Shown here piece after piece: positions 1 to 10,904 of a stretch of DNA of 64,000 bases (position 1 is the stretch's first letter; the number at the start of each line of letters is the position of its first letter). The translations under genes were made by a program, and so were the position numbers. This DNA is from Megalonaias nervosa (lineage: Eukaryota; Mollusca; Bivalvia; Unionida; Unionidae). Below the pieces are notes generated by a model, which was given only the letters and a program-made list of their open reading frames with translations, was not told the DNA's origin and searched no databases. Where the stretch lies: positions 1 through 64,000 of the forward strand of contig JAECUM010003728.1 of the NCBI GenBank assembly GCA_016617855.1. Direction: 5' to 3'.

Positions 1-30
<30 letters not shown>
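1..30. repeat. (AT)n microsatellite
   Basis: Pure alternating AT at the left edge of the window; it probably continues outside it. Confidence 0.95.
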
Positions 31-36
<6 letters not shown>

Positions 37-1469
37 CTTCCAACTCGCTGGTGAAACAATCGCCCCACTAGGAAATCGTACCAGGTATTAAAAGGAGTAA
101 AGGAGACATTGTAAGGTGACATGCTTCTGGATAACTAATACGTATAACAAATAAAGAAAGTGGTTTATTCCGTGCTTTAATAAGTGTTTTGTTTTATTGT
201 TTACCTGTACATTTTTAAATATGCTCTATATTTTTTAAACAATAACTGTAATTAAAACTCCTATATTTTTTTTTACATAAGTAGCGTTTTTTCTGCCGTA
301 TTTCTCGACAGGGTATTACAACGTTACGTAAATCAAGTTGAAAACAATTGATAGTCCTAGAAACAAGAATTATTATATAATTTTTGTCTCCGTTAAGTTA
401 CATTGTCAGAATCGTGTAATATTTTACGATATTTCATTCAAGTTCACTTCATATTACGCTCACGTATACGACACGTGTGTATTAGGAACCACTTTGTGAA
501 TAAATCATGTATACTCACGTAGTAGACGCTTTACGTTTTGGTTGTTTAATTTTGTTTCAAAATGAACTAAAGCAGATATTTCGTGGACTGCCACATACCA
601 GCTGCTTTGCCACATTCCGTGTTAACTTTTTTGATACAATGTTTCGGATTTAGGCTAGCGACAGACGCCAGACAGGTCATAAAATTGGTGGGTCCCTGCA
701 AATAACATGCAAGTAACAAGGCATAAAATGCCTTCTTTAGCTGGTAATAAGAATGGCAAAAAATATACTTACAGTTTTACATCCTGAATTTCCTCAAAAT
801 GTACTTTCTTAGTTCTGCAAATCCGAATTACGTGAGGCATGTCATGGGTTCAAGAGCTTGATTACACATTTCTACATTGTAATGCAATTTCGACTACATT
901 CCAAGTGCAATTACGTCCTCCTTACTGTACCCATAATGAAATGAACATTATATTCCATAGCGTCTTTTTGATAATTACAATTGAAAAAACTCATATTTTT
1001 CGCACATTATGATTTCAAACATTCACTGGCAGAACAGAAACACACTTGCAGATGTCAGCAAGCTGCTTAGCTGCTGAAATCAGATGTACTTCATGTAGAA
1101 TTGGCACAGATAAATCCAGTCCATAAAGTTTCGTAGAATCGACAAAAATACCAAAATCTATTCATTCCAGACCAAATGGTATAGTTGGTGCAATGCGCAT
1201 TCATTCACAATATAATTCTAAATTTCAATTTTAAGTAGACCCAAACGCCATTTCCTTTTCAAAGTGCTATCTAGCGCGCGACTAGGTTCAAATTTATCTG
1301 GGCGGAGTTAGGTGCGCGTTAATAATATTGTTCTTGTGTACTGATGAATGTGTGCTAGTGTATTTAGTTTGGAATGCAGCATAAATTCGGTTACTTCGTT
1401 TCTTGCAATGTATGTGTGTTTATATAATTAAACCTTAGGTAGAATAAGAAAATGAGCATATAATTAAAA
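31..1469. other. Intergenic DNA, nothing recognised
   Basis: AT-rich sequence with no long open frame, no tRNA-like boxes and no tandem repeat that I can see. Confidence 0.5.
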
Positions 1470-1560
1470 GGTTACTGCATTTGTATGGGTAAACATGAAC
1501 TCGTGCAGTAGATCCATCCGACCAAACGAGTTCATATTATCCCATACAAATGCAGTAACC
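1470..1560. repeat. Near-perfect 91-bp hairpin
   Basis: The left arm starts GGTTACTGCATTTGTATGGG and the right arm ends with its exact reverse complement. The pairing goes on less perfectly to a shared ATGAACTCGT before a loop of about 20 bp. The size and the high arm identity suggest a small MITE-like foldback or a recent palindromic duplication. Confidence 0.8.
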
Positions 1561-2364
1561 TATACATATTTACAAAATCTTGAATAAAATCAGGCCATAA
1601 AATAAAAATATTTATTTTTAGAGTGTTTTTCCCCGTTTTCGGCGTTTCTGGAGCCTTTTCTGCCGCGTTTGATTCGTTTTCAGGCGCTTTTTGAGAGTTT
1701 TCCGGCAGTTTTTGGTGGCGCTCTAGGGTTCGAATTTTAAAGAAAAAGAATTTCTCCGTGTGTCCTGGCTGGATATGCTGGCTATTTAAAAAAAAAAAAA
1801 AGACCCTGTATACCTTAGGCATTGTTTAAAGAACCTTTAATTCCCTTTATTTTGGTGTATGATTGATGGGTATAATATGGTTTACAGAGTATACAGCTTG
1901 ACCTTACTCCAGATGTGCACCTTTCAAAAATGTGCTAGCTCCACTTGGTCATGTTCGCTTTCTGGATTTCAGAGGTAAATTGTAAAAATAGAGCCGATAA
2001 CTTTCTTTTACATTTTATATATTTGGTAATTCATTCATTGCACTTTCAGAAGCTGGTATTGTATAGATGGGCAAAATTAATGTTCCCTATTTTAATAACT
2101 TTCTAGTGTACTTTAAACTAATTCAGGCTGATTTGTTTTAGCACAAGGGAGCAGGTATTTTAGTTAGCAGTGTGCTTAGATCATGTACACATCCATAAGT
2201 ACAATATCCAAAGAAATGTCAGTCACATTACATCAAAGTAGCATAGAGGTATGCCAACATTCTCTCAAATGTGCATGTTTCAAATGCAAACAACTTCACC
2301 TTACATGCATCACATCTCAAAGGTACGTAATAACTGGTGATTTTCGGCGTTTTCCGGTCTTTCT
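1561..2364. other. Intergenic DNA, nothing recognised
   Basis: Short open frames here are low-complexity (poly-A/T around 1788-1801) and have no recognisable domain. No repeat boundary was identified apart from the start of the duplicated zinc-finger locus at about 2365. Confidence 0.4.
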
Positions 2365-2678
2365 ATGGGCTGCTGTGCCACTTATTTAGAGAATGAAATA
2401 TTCATATTACAGACCCTGTCCACGGTAGGCTTGAAATATGCAGCATAGCGAAATATGCAAATGGGGTCAAAAATTCAAATTGTGATTTTTTCATACATTA
2501 AAATTTATTCCGGTATTTATTCCGGTAAATACCTTTATTCCGGTTAATCTAGTGACTCGTCCCATGTGTCCTCATCATTGAACTCCAATTTCCCTTCATG
2601 CATTGCAAGGATCATACTCGTACCGTTGGGACGTTATTTGTTGGTTCTACACGGGGATCATGTATGCAGACTAATACA

Positions 2679-3917
2679 ATGTTTGGGCAGAGTAGTGATT
2701 TGATGTTATGTAGGCCTAATGAAGATAAACCATTTAAATGTGAGGATTGTCATAAAACGTTTAGGCGACTGTCTCAATTGGAGATTCACGTGAGAATCCA
2801 TACTGGAGACAAACCATTCAAATGTGACCGATGTAATATGTTGTTTAGGCAGATGAATCATTTGAAGAGGCACATGATGGTACATGTTGAAGATAAGTTG
2901 CTCAGATGTGACTTTTGTAATGAAATATTTAGGGATAGCGGTCGTTTGAAGAGGCACATGAGAGAACACACTGGAGATAATGCTGGAGATAAACTATTCA
3001 AATGTGAATATTGTCATAAAACTTTCAGGTATATATCACATTTGAAGATTCACGTGAGAATTCATACCGGAGATAAACCATTCAAATGTGAACATTGTCA
3101 TAAAACATTTAGGTATATAGCACATTTGAAGGTTCATGTGAGAATCCATACTGAAGAGAAACCATTCAAATGTGAAGCTTGTAGAAAAACGTTTAGGCAA
3201 AGTAGTGATTTGAAGATGCACATGATGCTTCATAACGGGGATAAATCATTCAAATGTGGATTTTGTGAAACAGTCTTTAGAAATAGTAGTAATTTGAGAA
3301 GTCACATGATGATACATTCTGGAGAGAAACCATTTCAGTGTGAAGTGTGTGATAAAATGTTTAGGCAGAGTAGTTCTTTGGGGAGGCACAGGCAGATGCA
3401 TATTGGAGACGAACCATTCAAATGTGATGTTTGTGATAAAATGTTAAAGTCTGGTAGCCAGTTGAAGATACACATGATGATACATACTGGAGATAAACCA
3501 TTCAAATGTGAAGTTTGTAATAAAATGTATATGTATCAAGGCAGTTTAAAGATTCACATGGCTATGCACACCAGAGATAAAACAGTCAGATGTGAATCTT
3601 GTGATAAAACATTTACATCCAGTAGTCATTTAAAGTCACACATGCTGATACATACTGGAAATAAACCATTTAAATGTGAAGTTTGTAATAAAATGTTTAG
3701 GCGAATTAGTGATCTGATGGAGCACATGAGAATACATACGGGTGATAAACCATTTAAATGCGAAGTTTGTGCTAAAATGTTTGGACAAAGAAGTTCTTTG
3801 AGGACACACATGATGACACATACTGGAGATAAACCATACAACTGTGCAGTTTGTGATAAAGCATTTATTCAGAGAAATAGGTTTAAAATGCACATGGCAA
3901 AGCATATTCAGATGTGA
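2679..3917 (+). CDS. C2H2 zinc-finger protein, 14 tandem fingers
   Basis: A probable sequence-specific DNA-binding nuclear protein. The frame is open and holds 14 consecutive C2H2 fingers of the FKCEVCxKMF..LKxHM..H type joined by TGDKPFK-like linkers. There is no KRAB, BTB, SCAN or other effector domain; the product is almost only fingers. The frame is open from an ATG at 2598, but the paralog at 43655-45130 (-) aligns from the ATG at 2679 (MFGQSSDL against MSGQSDFM), so I prefer 2679, giving about 412 residues. The linker between fingers 3 and 4 is lengthened (TGDNAGDK), and the linker before finger 6 is TEEKPFK. Fingers 2, 4, 5 and 10 have helices that differ from the paralog, as expected of a fast-evolving finger array. 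It could be a single-exon gene or the terminal exon of a longer gene. The exact DNA target cannot be read from this. Confidence 0.85.
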   Translation: MFGQSSDLMLCRPNEDKPFKCEDCHKTFRRLSQLEIHVRIHTGDKPFKCDRCNMLFRQMNHLKRHMMVHVEDKLLRCDFCNEIFRDSGRLKRHMREHTGDNAGDKLFKCEYCHKTFRYISHLKIHVRIHTGDKPFKCEHCHKTFRYIAHLKVHVRIHTEEKPFKCEACRKTFRQSSDLKMHMMLHNGDKSFKCGFCETVFRNSSNLRSHMMIHSGEKPFQCEVCDKMFRQSSSLGRHRQMHIGDEPFKCDVCDKMLKSGSQLKIHMMIHTGDKPFKCEVCNKMYMYQGSLKIHMAMHTRDKTVRCESCDKTFTSSSHLKSHMLIHTGNKPFKCEVCNKMFRRISDLMEHMRIHTGDKPFKCEVCAKMFGQRSSLRTHMMTHTGDKPYNCAVCDKAFIQRNRFKMHMAKHIQM

Positions 3918-4090
3918 AACCATACAAATGTGATGATTGTGGTCAACTATTGAGGCAGAGTAATCATATGAAGAGGAACATGATGCAGATTTGACATTTG
4001 CAACTTATATAGGATATTTGCTAATAATTGTTTAGGGATAGTAGCAATTTGAAGATGCACAGCAGTGCTCATAGAAAATTTGTTTTTAGA
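3918..4090 (+). pseudogene. Relic C2H2 fingers downstream of the stop
   Basis: Just past the stop the sequence in another frame still reads KPYKCDDCGQLLRQSNHMKR, and near 4030 a fragment reads FRDSSNLKMH. Both are finger pieces. The right paralog has the same remnant after its stop, so the ancestral gene had more fingers and lost the reading frame before or around the duplication. Confidence 0.75.
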
Positions 4091-5797
4091 CACTGGCCCA
4101 GGGCTGGTGAGTTTAAAAAAATCACAAGTGCATATGCCCAAAATATCCCCTTTATTATTATTATTTGTCACACAATATTGCAATTGCTACAGTTCAGATA
4201 CAAATTCAGTAGGGTTTTGAAGATAATACAAGTGTTATTAGTGTTCATCACTTATTGGAGACTGGATTGTCCTGGTGTTCCAACTTCTCTGCTGGATTCT
4301 CTGAGCCAATAGAACCAAGTTGACATACATCAATATGTTGTTTGCAGTATGTGCAAAGAATTAATTGCCTCCCCCACCTTTTTGTTATTATTATTTTTGC
4401 TGGCGTATTTCACATAGTAAAATTCCATTGATGAGTTCTGAAATTTAGTTTCGTTGGGATTTGCTGATACTATTGATAGCTGATTGCTTCCTAAATTGGC
4501 TTCAGAAATGAATCACACTTGAACACTATTCTGACAATTGAAATAATCATGTTTTGTGTTTTATATATGCAGTAAAATCTAACTTCAAAGGAACTTTGCC
4601 AATATTCACAAACTTGTCAAAAACCTACTTAAACATTTTCATTCAGAGCAATGATACGTAATAACATTTGTTCATCTACATACATCTAGCATCTCTTTGA
4701 TTTACCTATTGGTTTGTTCCATGTCCTGAGTGTACCTGTGTAAATTAGCACAATGGGCTCACCCACTGTAGTCTTCAAACACATGTCACTAACTATTGTC
4801 AGACAGTTAAGTAATATATAAAATGGTGGTTTGTACCTGATCTCTTTGCCATTGAATCACAGCTGTTTAAACTGCCCAAAAGATAGCTTTACATTAGCTC
4901 CAATCATGACTGTTTACTGTTTATATATGCTACATGTAACAGGCATATATTGATAGTGGTGGGGTTTTTTTTCTTCTATTTTTGAAGATTATCGAAAATT
5001 GTTTTCTTGAAATACGACCATGCCAAGGGGTTCTGGAGTACGAAATCCTGTATTTAGCATGACATACAGTGTTACAGTTGATTAATATCAGATCTTCACA
5101 TCAAGTGGGACAGTGGTGATCAGATGTTAATCAGACTGCGCTGTGTTATGGCAGGTATGTCAACATCTTGAAAATATATTTCCACATTTCATCAGTGCAG
5201 TCAATGTTTTCTCTGGCAAATTTGATTTTTTTTTGTTTGCAAGCCGGTTGGGCATCTCTTTTATGATACAGGACTGGCCCTATCTGAAATTAAGGGGCCT
5301 GGGCATCATGCTATCAGATTTTTTTTAAGTACTGCATAGTGTAGGGATACAGTGGAACCCTCTTGTATGGCCACCTTGTCTGAACCAGGAAAGTGGCCAT
5401 GTAAAATGGGTGGTCCTACCAGAGTGGGACTATATTTGTGAGAAGAATGTATATGTACATGTATGTGGCATGCAAGCTGCATATAACTTAAAGCATTTAA
5501 TACCTTTATTTAAAAGTAGCTTTAATTATTAAAAGTTTCTTATTGTCTTAAGAACAGACTTATTTCAGGTGAACATAAATTAATATAGCAACCCCAGCTT
5601 AGGGCATATATTCCCAGGAATTGTCAGTTTTACATGGTCACTGCACTTTTTGAACATGTTAGTAATTTTTGTTTTTTAATATTGCTATAAAGTATATATG
5701 CTATAAAAGCCAATAAAATTATCTTTGTAAATATGTGTTGTTAGTGTTGTATATTTGGATTGACACTTTATTGCAGGTTGAAAAGTAAATTACAGGT

Positions 5798-8700
5798 AAT
5801 TTATGCTTCCTGTGAAAAAGATAAATTGTTTAGTGACTCTTGTTTAACATGTGATTCATTTGGAAAATTATGCGACTCAGTTAATGATTATGAATATTCA
5901 TGAAAATCCCCAGTCGATCAAAAATTTGAATGATAGTTTGGTCAAAATTTGAAGAATTAAGATAACACAAGCCATGCTGAAAAAATTTTGATGTAAATTT
6001 AAGTATTGGTATAAAGCAATTTGATATACCAATACTATTGGATTGTGATCTGCCCATGGCGCAATAATCACATATATAAACATTCTCACAGTGACATATG
6101 AAGAAAATGATAACAAGTATTAATAATAACCATCTTCAAAAAAAAAGAATTTCACACGGTACACAATTTTAGTGAATCTTTTTTGATTTCCATTCCCCCC
6201 ATCCCCTCTCAGGCATAAGGTAAAAAATACACATAAATCTGGAGTGAGAGGAAATAATTTGGGCTGGATGAAAAACTTTAAAAAGAACTTATACCAAGTA
6301 GCCTACAAGAATATAGTTTGTTGAAATGGTGTGTGTACACTTTCCTTGGGATTTATGTGCAGTGTTTATACATGTAATAATAGTAACAAAGTTAAAATAG
6401 TCTTTTGACATTATATGGTACATTTCTGTTTGCGAGGCACACATACTGTAATTTAATACTTTGCTGTTCTTGTTTCGTAAACCTATTATAATGTTCTAAA
6501 CATCAATTATTATTAATGAAATATGAGTGTTCAAAGGCCTCCCCCCCCCACTGCAGCAAGCTACAAGCGAAAATCCATGAAAAGATGAACATAGATGACA
6601 TTTGCTTGTGTCTTACGACGATGTGTCTGGACCTATTAATGATAGTTAAAGTTAAGTCTAACCGACCAGAGAGAGAGAGAGAATTTTATGGTCGGTAGTA
6701 ATGTTAATGACTTTGATGAAAGAATAATGACTTTGATGAAAGTTAAATATATGAAAATACTTTCTATTCCATACTAATTTCCATGTGCCGTTATGTGAAT
6801 GGCAGAGCGTTCAGTGTTCAAGAAGCTACTTTCTTCATTAAAACGATCTTTCATGTTTAAATCATAAGTGTGTCTTATATTGGTTTAATAAGTATAAATC
6901 AGACTAGAAACTCAAAGAAGAAAACAATAAGCTTATCAATGTGCAAAGGTCATTGTGAATAACCCCAAAAGTCACAGAACTACATTCTGTAGCGGACTCA
7001 CTCGGCAGGAATGTGATTTCATTTACACGGTCAATACACAATTGCCTGTAGTCAGTCTTAACTCCATTCAAAGGGCATCTATGTGTATTTATATGTGATA
7101 TAAATAAAATATACGTATAGTATGTACGCTGTATCATTGATTATCACATTTTGGGGAAAATTTGCTGATGCTTCACTGTTCCTGTATACACATATTTTTC
7201 TTATTGTTACTTCATAGTGAGAGCACCTAGATATGTTAATTTGTATTACGTAAGGTTTCGACTATAGACCCAATTCCGGACAAAGAAAGTGCCTGTCTGT
7301 TGTGTAACCATTATGCAATGGCCAGTTTGCAGCTTAGTTGAAAAGGAATTCTACGTCCAAGTCAATCCTCCTTTGTTTACTTTGCACTCAGTCAGTGAGA
7401 AATTACCCTAGGTAAGTGAGAATTTACCCTAGGGCAGTTTTCAAAGAGACCAGGCCGTAGCCAGTTCGAACCAAGACATTCAAATTTAGGGTGGAGTTTC
7501 CAGCATAGTCAAAATGATATTTCAGTTATATTCATTTTGGAAAATTAGGACAGATGTGAATCTCGTAACGAAGTTGTGCTCTCATGAAAGAGCGGGAAGG
7601 AATTCCTGTGAAATTCTAGTTTGTATTTGCAACAAAATGCTTCTGAGGTAATGTGTCTTCGCCCGAATTCACCTTACTCTCTTAACTAGGGCTGTAAGAT
7701 TGATGCATTATCATGTACCTTTTATTTATTAGAAATGGAATCTTCAATGTTTAGCGAATTATTAACGTGCAAGATTAACGTATGTAGGTTGTTGGATTGT
7801 GTAATTAATATGTTGCATCGTAATGCATGACTGAATTTATTAGAGAATTGTGTTAGAACTTGTATGAATTATGCAGAGTTAGTCATTGTTGGTCTTGTGC
7901 ACATATAATTAGGTATTTGTATATTTTATGGGTCGTTATAATTCGTAGGGTAAAAAATACGTATGATTGTTGTTGATGATGAGTTTAATACATGTTGAGA
8001 AGGTAACACTTAGGGATGCGTATGCATGTATTAGAAATCGCTGATAATAATGTTATTGTTATAGCACAATTATTGTAGAACCAAACACAATTATTGTAGA
8101 ACCAAGCGTGTATGGAATATTTATATGTGAGCGCATGAGTTGACCTGATAATTTATTCGCCATTATTCTGATGAAGGTCTGTGAGAGTGTGGTTAATTCT
8201 TGTAAGATTATAGCTCAGAGACCAGATTACATGTCCCTTCTAAATTCACAGGGACCATTCCGGGTGGCAGCGAGAGGCAACACCCGAGAATCGAAGATGA
8301 GGAAGACATGTTGAAAACACATGGGAGGTCTATTCTGACGTAAGCAGTTGGGTGGAGGCGAAGTACCAGAAGGAAGCGTGGAAGAGAGTTCTGGAAGTGC
8401 AAGGAGAGCACGGAGTCGAAGGTACCAGAAGTACAAGAGGAGAGAAACGCGAGGCAGAGAGATGAGTAACAGAAGCAACTCTGAAGGCAAACACACTCTC
8501 CTAAAACTGAAATTTCATATGATAGTAATTGGCAATGAAATAGGTCATTGTTTCTATTTGTCGAAGGAATTAGAGTTGAGGAATTGGCAATGAAATAGTT
8601 GAATACTTTGATATTTATTAAATTGTTATACCTTTCACCATGAGTCTTTTATATATCTAGACCGTTGGCATTGCTGACGGGGGGCTCGGAGCTATCTAAA

Positions 8701-9164
8701 TTGTAAATTGTCTGTCCTTCTCCGGTGTTAGAAATAATACTGTATGATGCAAGTGACAGGGATTATACAGATAGTCTGAACTGTTCTGGCCTTGTGGTCC
8801 TTTTGCCCCACAGAAAGGATTATCCTAGCTGCTTCTGCCAGATATATGTCTTGACTAAAGAAAAAATATTGAACAATGTTCACAAACAAAAACCCATGTC
8901 CAGTTTTCAAAATGGAATTGTACTAGATATTAAATCTTTCCTTGCAATGTCATACATAGCAGCTAATGAACGTACACATATCGTTTTAAAATTGGACCCA
9001 ACATTTAATACAGCGAATCAGACATCTTTGTAAAGTTTGTAAATAAAATGGTAGCATTTTTACATAATTTTCCTTAGTTAACTCATCATCAACTGCACCT
9101 CCAAAACATCAGACAGCAGAGATGCATTCAGCAGGAAGATTTACACAGGAATGCCAAATTTCAT
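5798..9164. other. Intergenic DNA without recognised genes
   Basis: No protein domain was recognised. The reading frames of 60-102 codons here (for example 8725-9033) show no family motif and are probably chance. A 22-bp unit ending GTAGAACCAA is duplicated at about 8060-8105. Near 8680 a GGGGGGCTCGG stretch follows about 1.4 kb of mixed sequence; this string resembles a tRNA-Pro primer-binding start, so a decayed LTR is possible but unproven. Confidence 0.35.
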
Positions 9165-9375
9165 AGCAATAGTTTTAGAAACAAAAATTACAACATTTTA
9201 GGGAAGACTATTGTTGGTCTCGGGTCCATCGTCTAACCAGGATTTATATAAGACTAAAACTTCTGAAAATGGGTTAATTTTTATCAACTAGAAGCTATCG
9301 TAACTTTGGTTCTGTCAGAGATATCTTGATTATTTAAACTGTTTTGAAGAGGTTTCAACGAGCTTTTTAATTTGG
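9165..9375. repeat. Interspersed repeat shared with 35390-35960
   Basis: About 210 bp matches in reverse complement the sequence at 35390-35480 plus 35850-35960, where a SINE splits the copy. Shared strings include AACTGTTTTGAAGAGGTTT and GGATTTATATAAGACTAAAA. The order is collinear with the inverted zinc-finger duplication, so it may be an outer part of that duplication rather than a transposon. Confidence 0.7.
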
Positions 9376-10003
9376 AATAAGTTTTATTCATTTCTGATAT
9401 ATTAAAAAAGTAATTCTCTTTCCATTTACTCCATTTTCCCACTGATGAAGAATATTCTTCTTATCTGTTTCGATGTTGTTTATTAGGCAACATTAAATTT
9501 TTCGGCAAGAACTCTCGTACTCTCCCATACTCGTCAAGTCAACTATCTTGTACTTTTTCTTCTAAAGAATTAATTATCAGTGAACGTGATGATGTATTTA
9601 AATTTTTTAACGATTTATTCCTATTTTGCTAATTATACAGTACTACACTTAAATTTTGCAGACGAAACTTTTGTAGAGGAGAAGAAATGCCTTATTTATA
9701 AAGGAAGTAATACACGCACTGTCACATGATTTTTGGGTCTTTGTCTGGTACCCTTTTTCGTTCAAGGTTAATTTCTCTCTGTGTGTTAATCCCCAAACTT
9801 GTATTTGGCCTAGGCTGACAATTTCATGATCTTGACAATTACATCCGGTCATAATCATCAAACAAAATAATCTCTACTGCTGTCTGAAGCCCAAAACTCT
9901 ATCACAATACTGTTGACTCCATCTCCTGTAAACATCAGCATTAATGATATACTATTAACTTTTGTGGTACATTTACTTTAGCCAACACTTCTTTCAGTAA
10001 ACA

Positions 10004-10186
10004 GCTCCGGTGGCCTAGTTATTAGAGCATCAGCCTCGGATGCAGGAGGTCGCGAGTTCGAACCCCGGCCGAGTCATTCCAAAGACTTTTAAAAATGGGA
10101 CTAACAGCTGCCTCGCTAGGCACTCAGAATTAAGAGGTTAGTGTTAGGACTGGTTGGCCTGATGTAGGATAATGTGACTGGGTGAG
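10004..10186 (+). repeat. tRNA-derived SINE (head and part of body)
   Basis: A tRNA-like head starts GCTCCGGTGGCCTAG, with an A-box-like segment and a B box GAGTTCGAACCCC near 10054-10066. It is followed by a conserved body (AAAAATGGGACTAACAGCTG, CCTCGCTAGGC). The same family occurs at 32003-32190 (-), 35158-35380 (-) and 35496-35835 (+). This copy stops where a hairpin element begins. It is not a functional tRNA gene: the acceptor ends do not pair and body sequence follows directly. Confidence 0.85.
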
Positions 10187-10391
10187 TAGTAAGAGGAAAT
10201 GGGGTTTCTATCTCAGAGACCCCCTTCCCTCCAAAACGCTTCTATCTTGACATTTTCTTCACCAGCCTTCTTAAGCTCAAAATAAGGTGACAAAATATGT
10301 GGTTTTTTCACAGCACAAAATAAGGTGACGAAATATATTTGTCGAGGGAAGAGGGTCTCGGAGATAGAAAAAACTCATTTCCTCTTACTGC
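10187..10391. mobile_element. Hairpin MITE-like element, copy 1
   Basis: The element is bounded by inverted ends of about 40 bp: TAGTAAGAGGAAATGGGGTT then TTTCTATCTCAGAGACCC, against the reverse complement near 10350-10391. Inside, AAAATAAGGTGAC followed by RAAATAT occurs twice as a direct repeat. A second copy lies at 31798-32002. It has no coding capacity. Its right end abuts Polinton copy 1, so it may have truncated that element's terminus. Confidence 0.8.
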
Positions 10392-10399
10392 TAACATAA

Positions 10400-10900
10400 C
10401 CACATTTTTTGATAATCTTTTTCATATCTGCTGACTCTCATTGGTAGGATATTTGTTAACATACTGTCAATAATACAGAATTTGCGTATTAAGTTGTCCA
10501 TATCATATTTTACACCTCACAAATAAGATCGTATCTGATCAAGTAATTTTTTACAAGCGATACTTGCTATTTTACAAGCATTTTTTTAGTCTCAAGTCGG
10601 GGGCTTAATTTTCTTGCACGCTGTTGGAAGAGAGACACCAACACCAGATATTATTAACAGAAACGGATTTAATGATGCTCCACTTGAGGTTATACCAGGG
10701 CAGGTCATTAGCAGTGGTAAATATAATATTGCTCGAAGTATTCTACTGTAATACATGTAACATTGTTTTACACACCAAAGGTTTTTATGATAAAATTTGT
10801 AATATTGCGTTAGTGCATCCACATCTTGTTTTGGAATTTCTTTTGAAATATGATTGAAATCGACAATCTGTTTTTTCATTATGCAATATTTGTTCACAAT
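10400..10900 (-). pseudogene. Conserved Polinton gene of unknown function (gene 3), copy 1
   Basis: Two minus-strand blocks are conserved with 54080-54580. One contains DALTQYYKFYHKNLWCVKQC, with cysteines that could bind metal. The other contains KYDMDNLIRKFCIIDSMLTN. They lie in different frames with stops between, so the gene is broken or there are two small genes. In the middle (about 10600-10740) the plus strand is also open with a conserved peptide, so strand assignment there is uncertain. No known family was recognised. It lies at the left end of the element, downstream of gene 2 in the same direction. Confidence 0.5.
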
Positions 10901-10904
10901 TTTT

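Larger units (their letters stand above)
2365..5797 (+). repeat. Left arm of an inverted segmental duplication (zinc-finger locus)
   Basis: The sequence from the segment CTGTGCCACTT near 2370 to TTACAGGTA near 5797 reappears in reverse complement at about 36110-45460. Shared blocks include the 5' flank (GTCCACGGTAGGCTTGAAA), the whole finger gene, the block around 5340-5410 (GTATGGCCA, AAGTGGCCAT), and the block 5480-5797. The right arm is longer because of a LINE and repeat expansion. The two arms are clearly diverged, so this is an old duplication. Confidence 0.85.

Noticed and set aside
7260..8700. Possible LTR ending before GGGGGGCTCGG
   Set aside because: Only the short primer-binding-like string supports it; no matching second LTR, no TG...CA borders and no target duplication were found.
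8725..9033. 102-codon open frame
   Set aside because: No recognisable domain, no conserved copy in the window and no splice or promoter context.
10004..10080. Possible tRNA gene
   Set aside because: The A and B boxes are present, but acceptor pairing is poor and the conserved SINE body follows; the same head occurs in three more copies.
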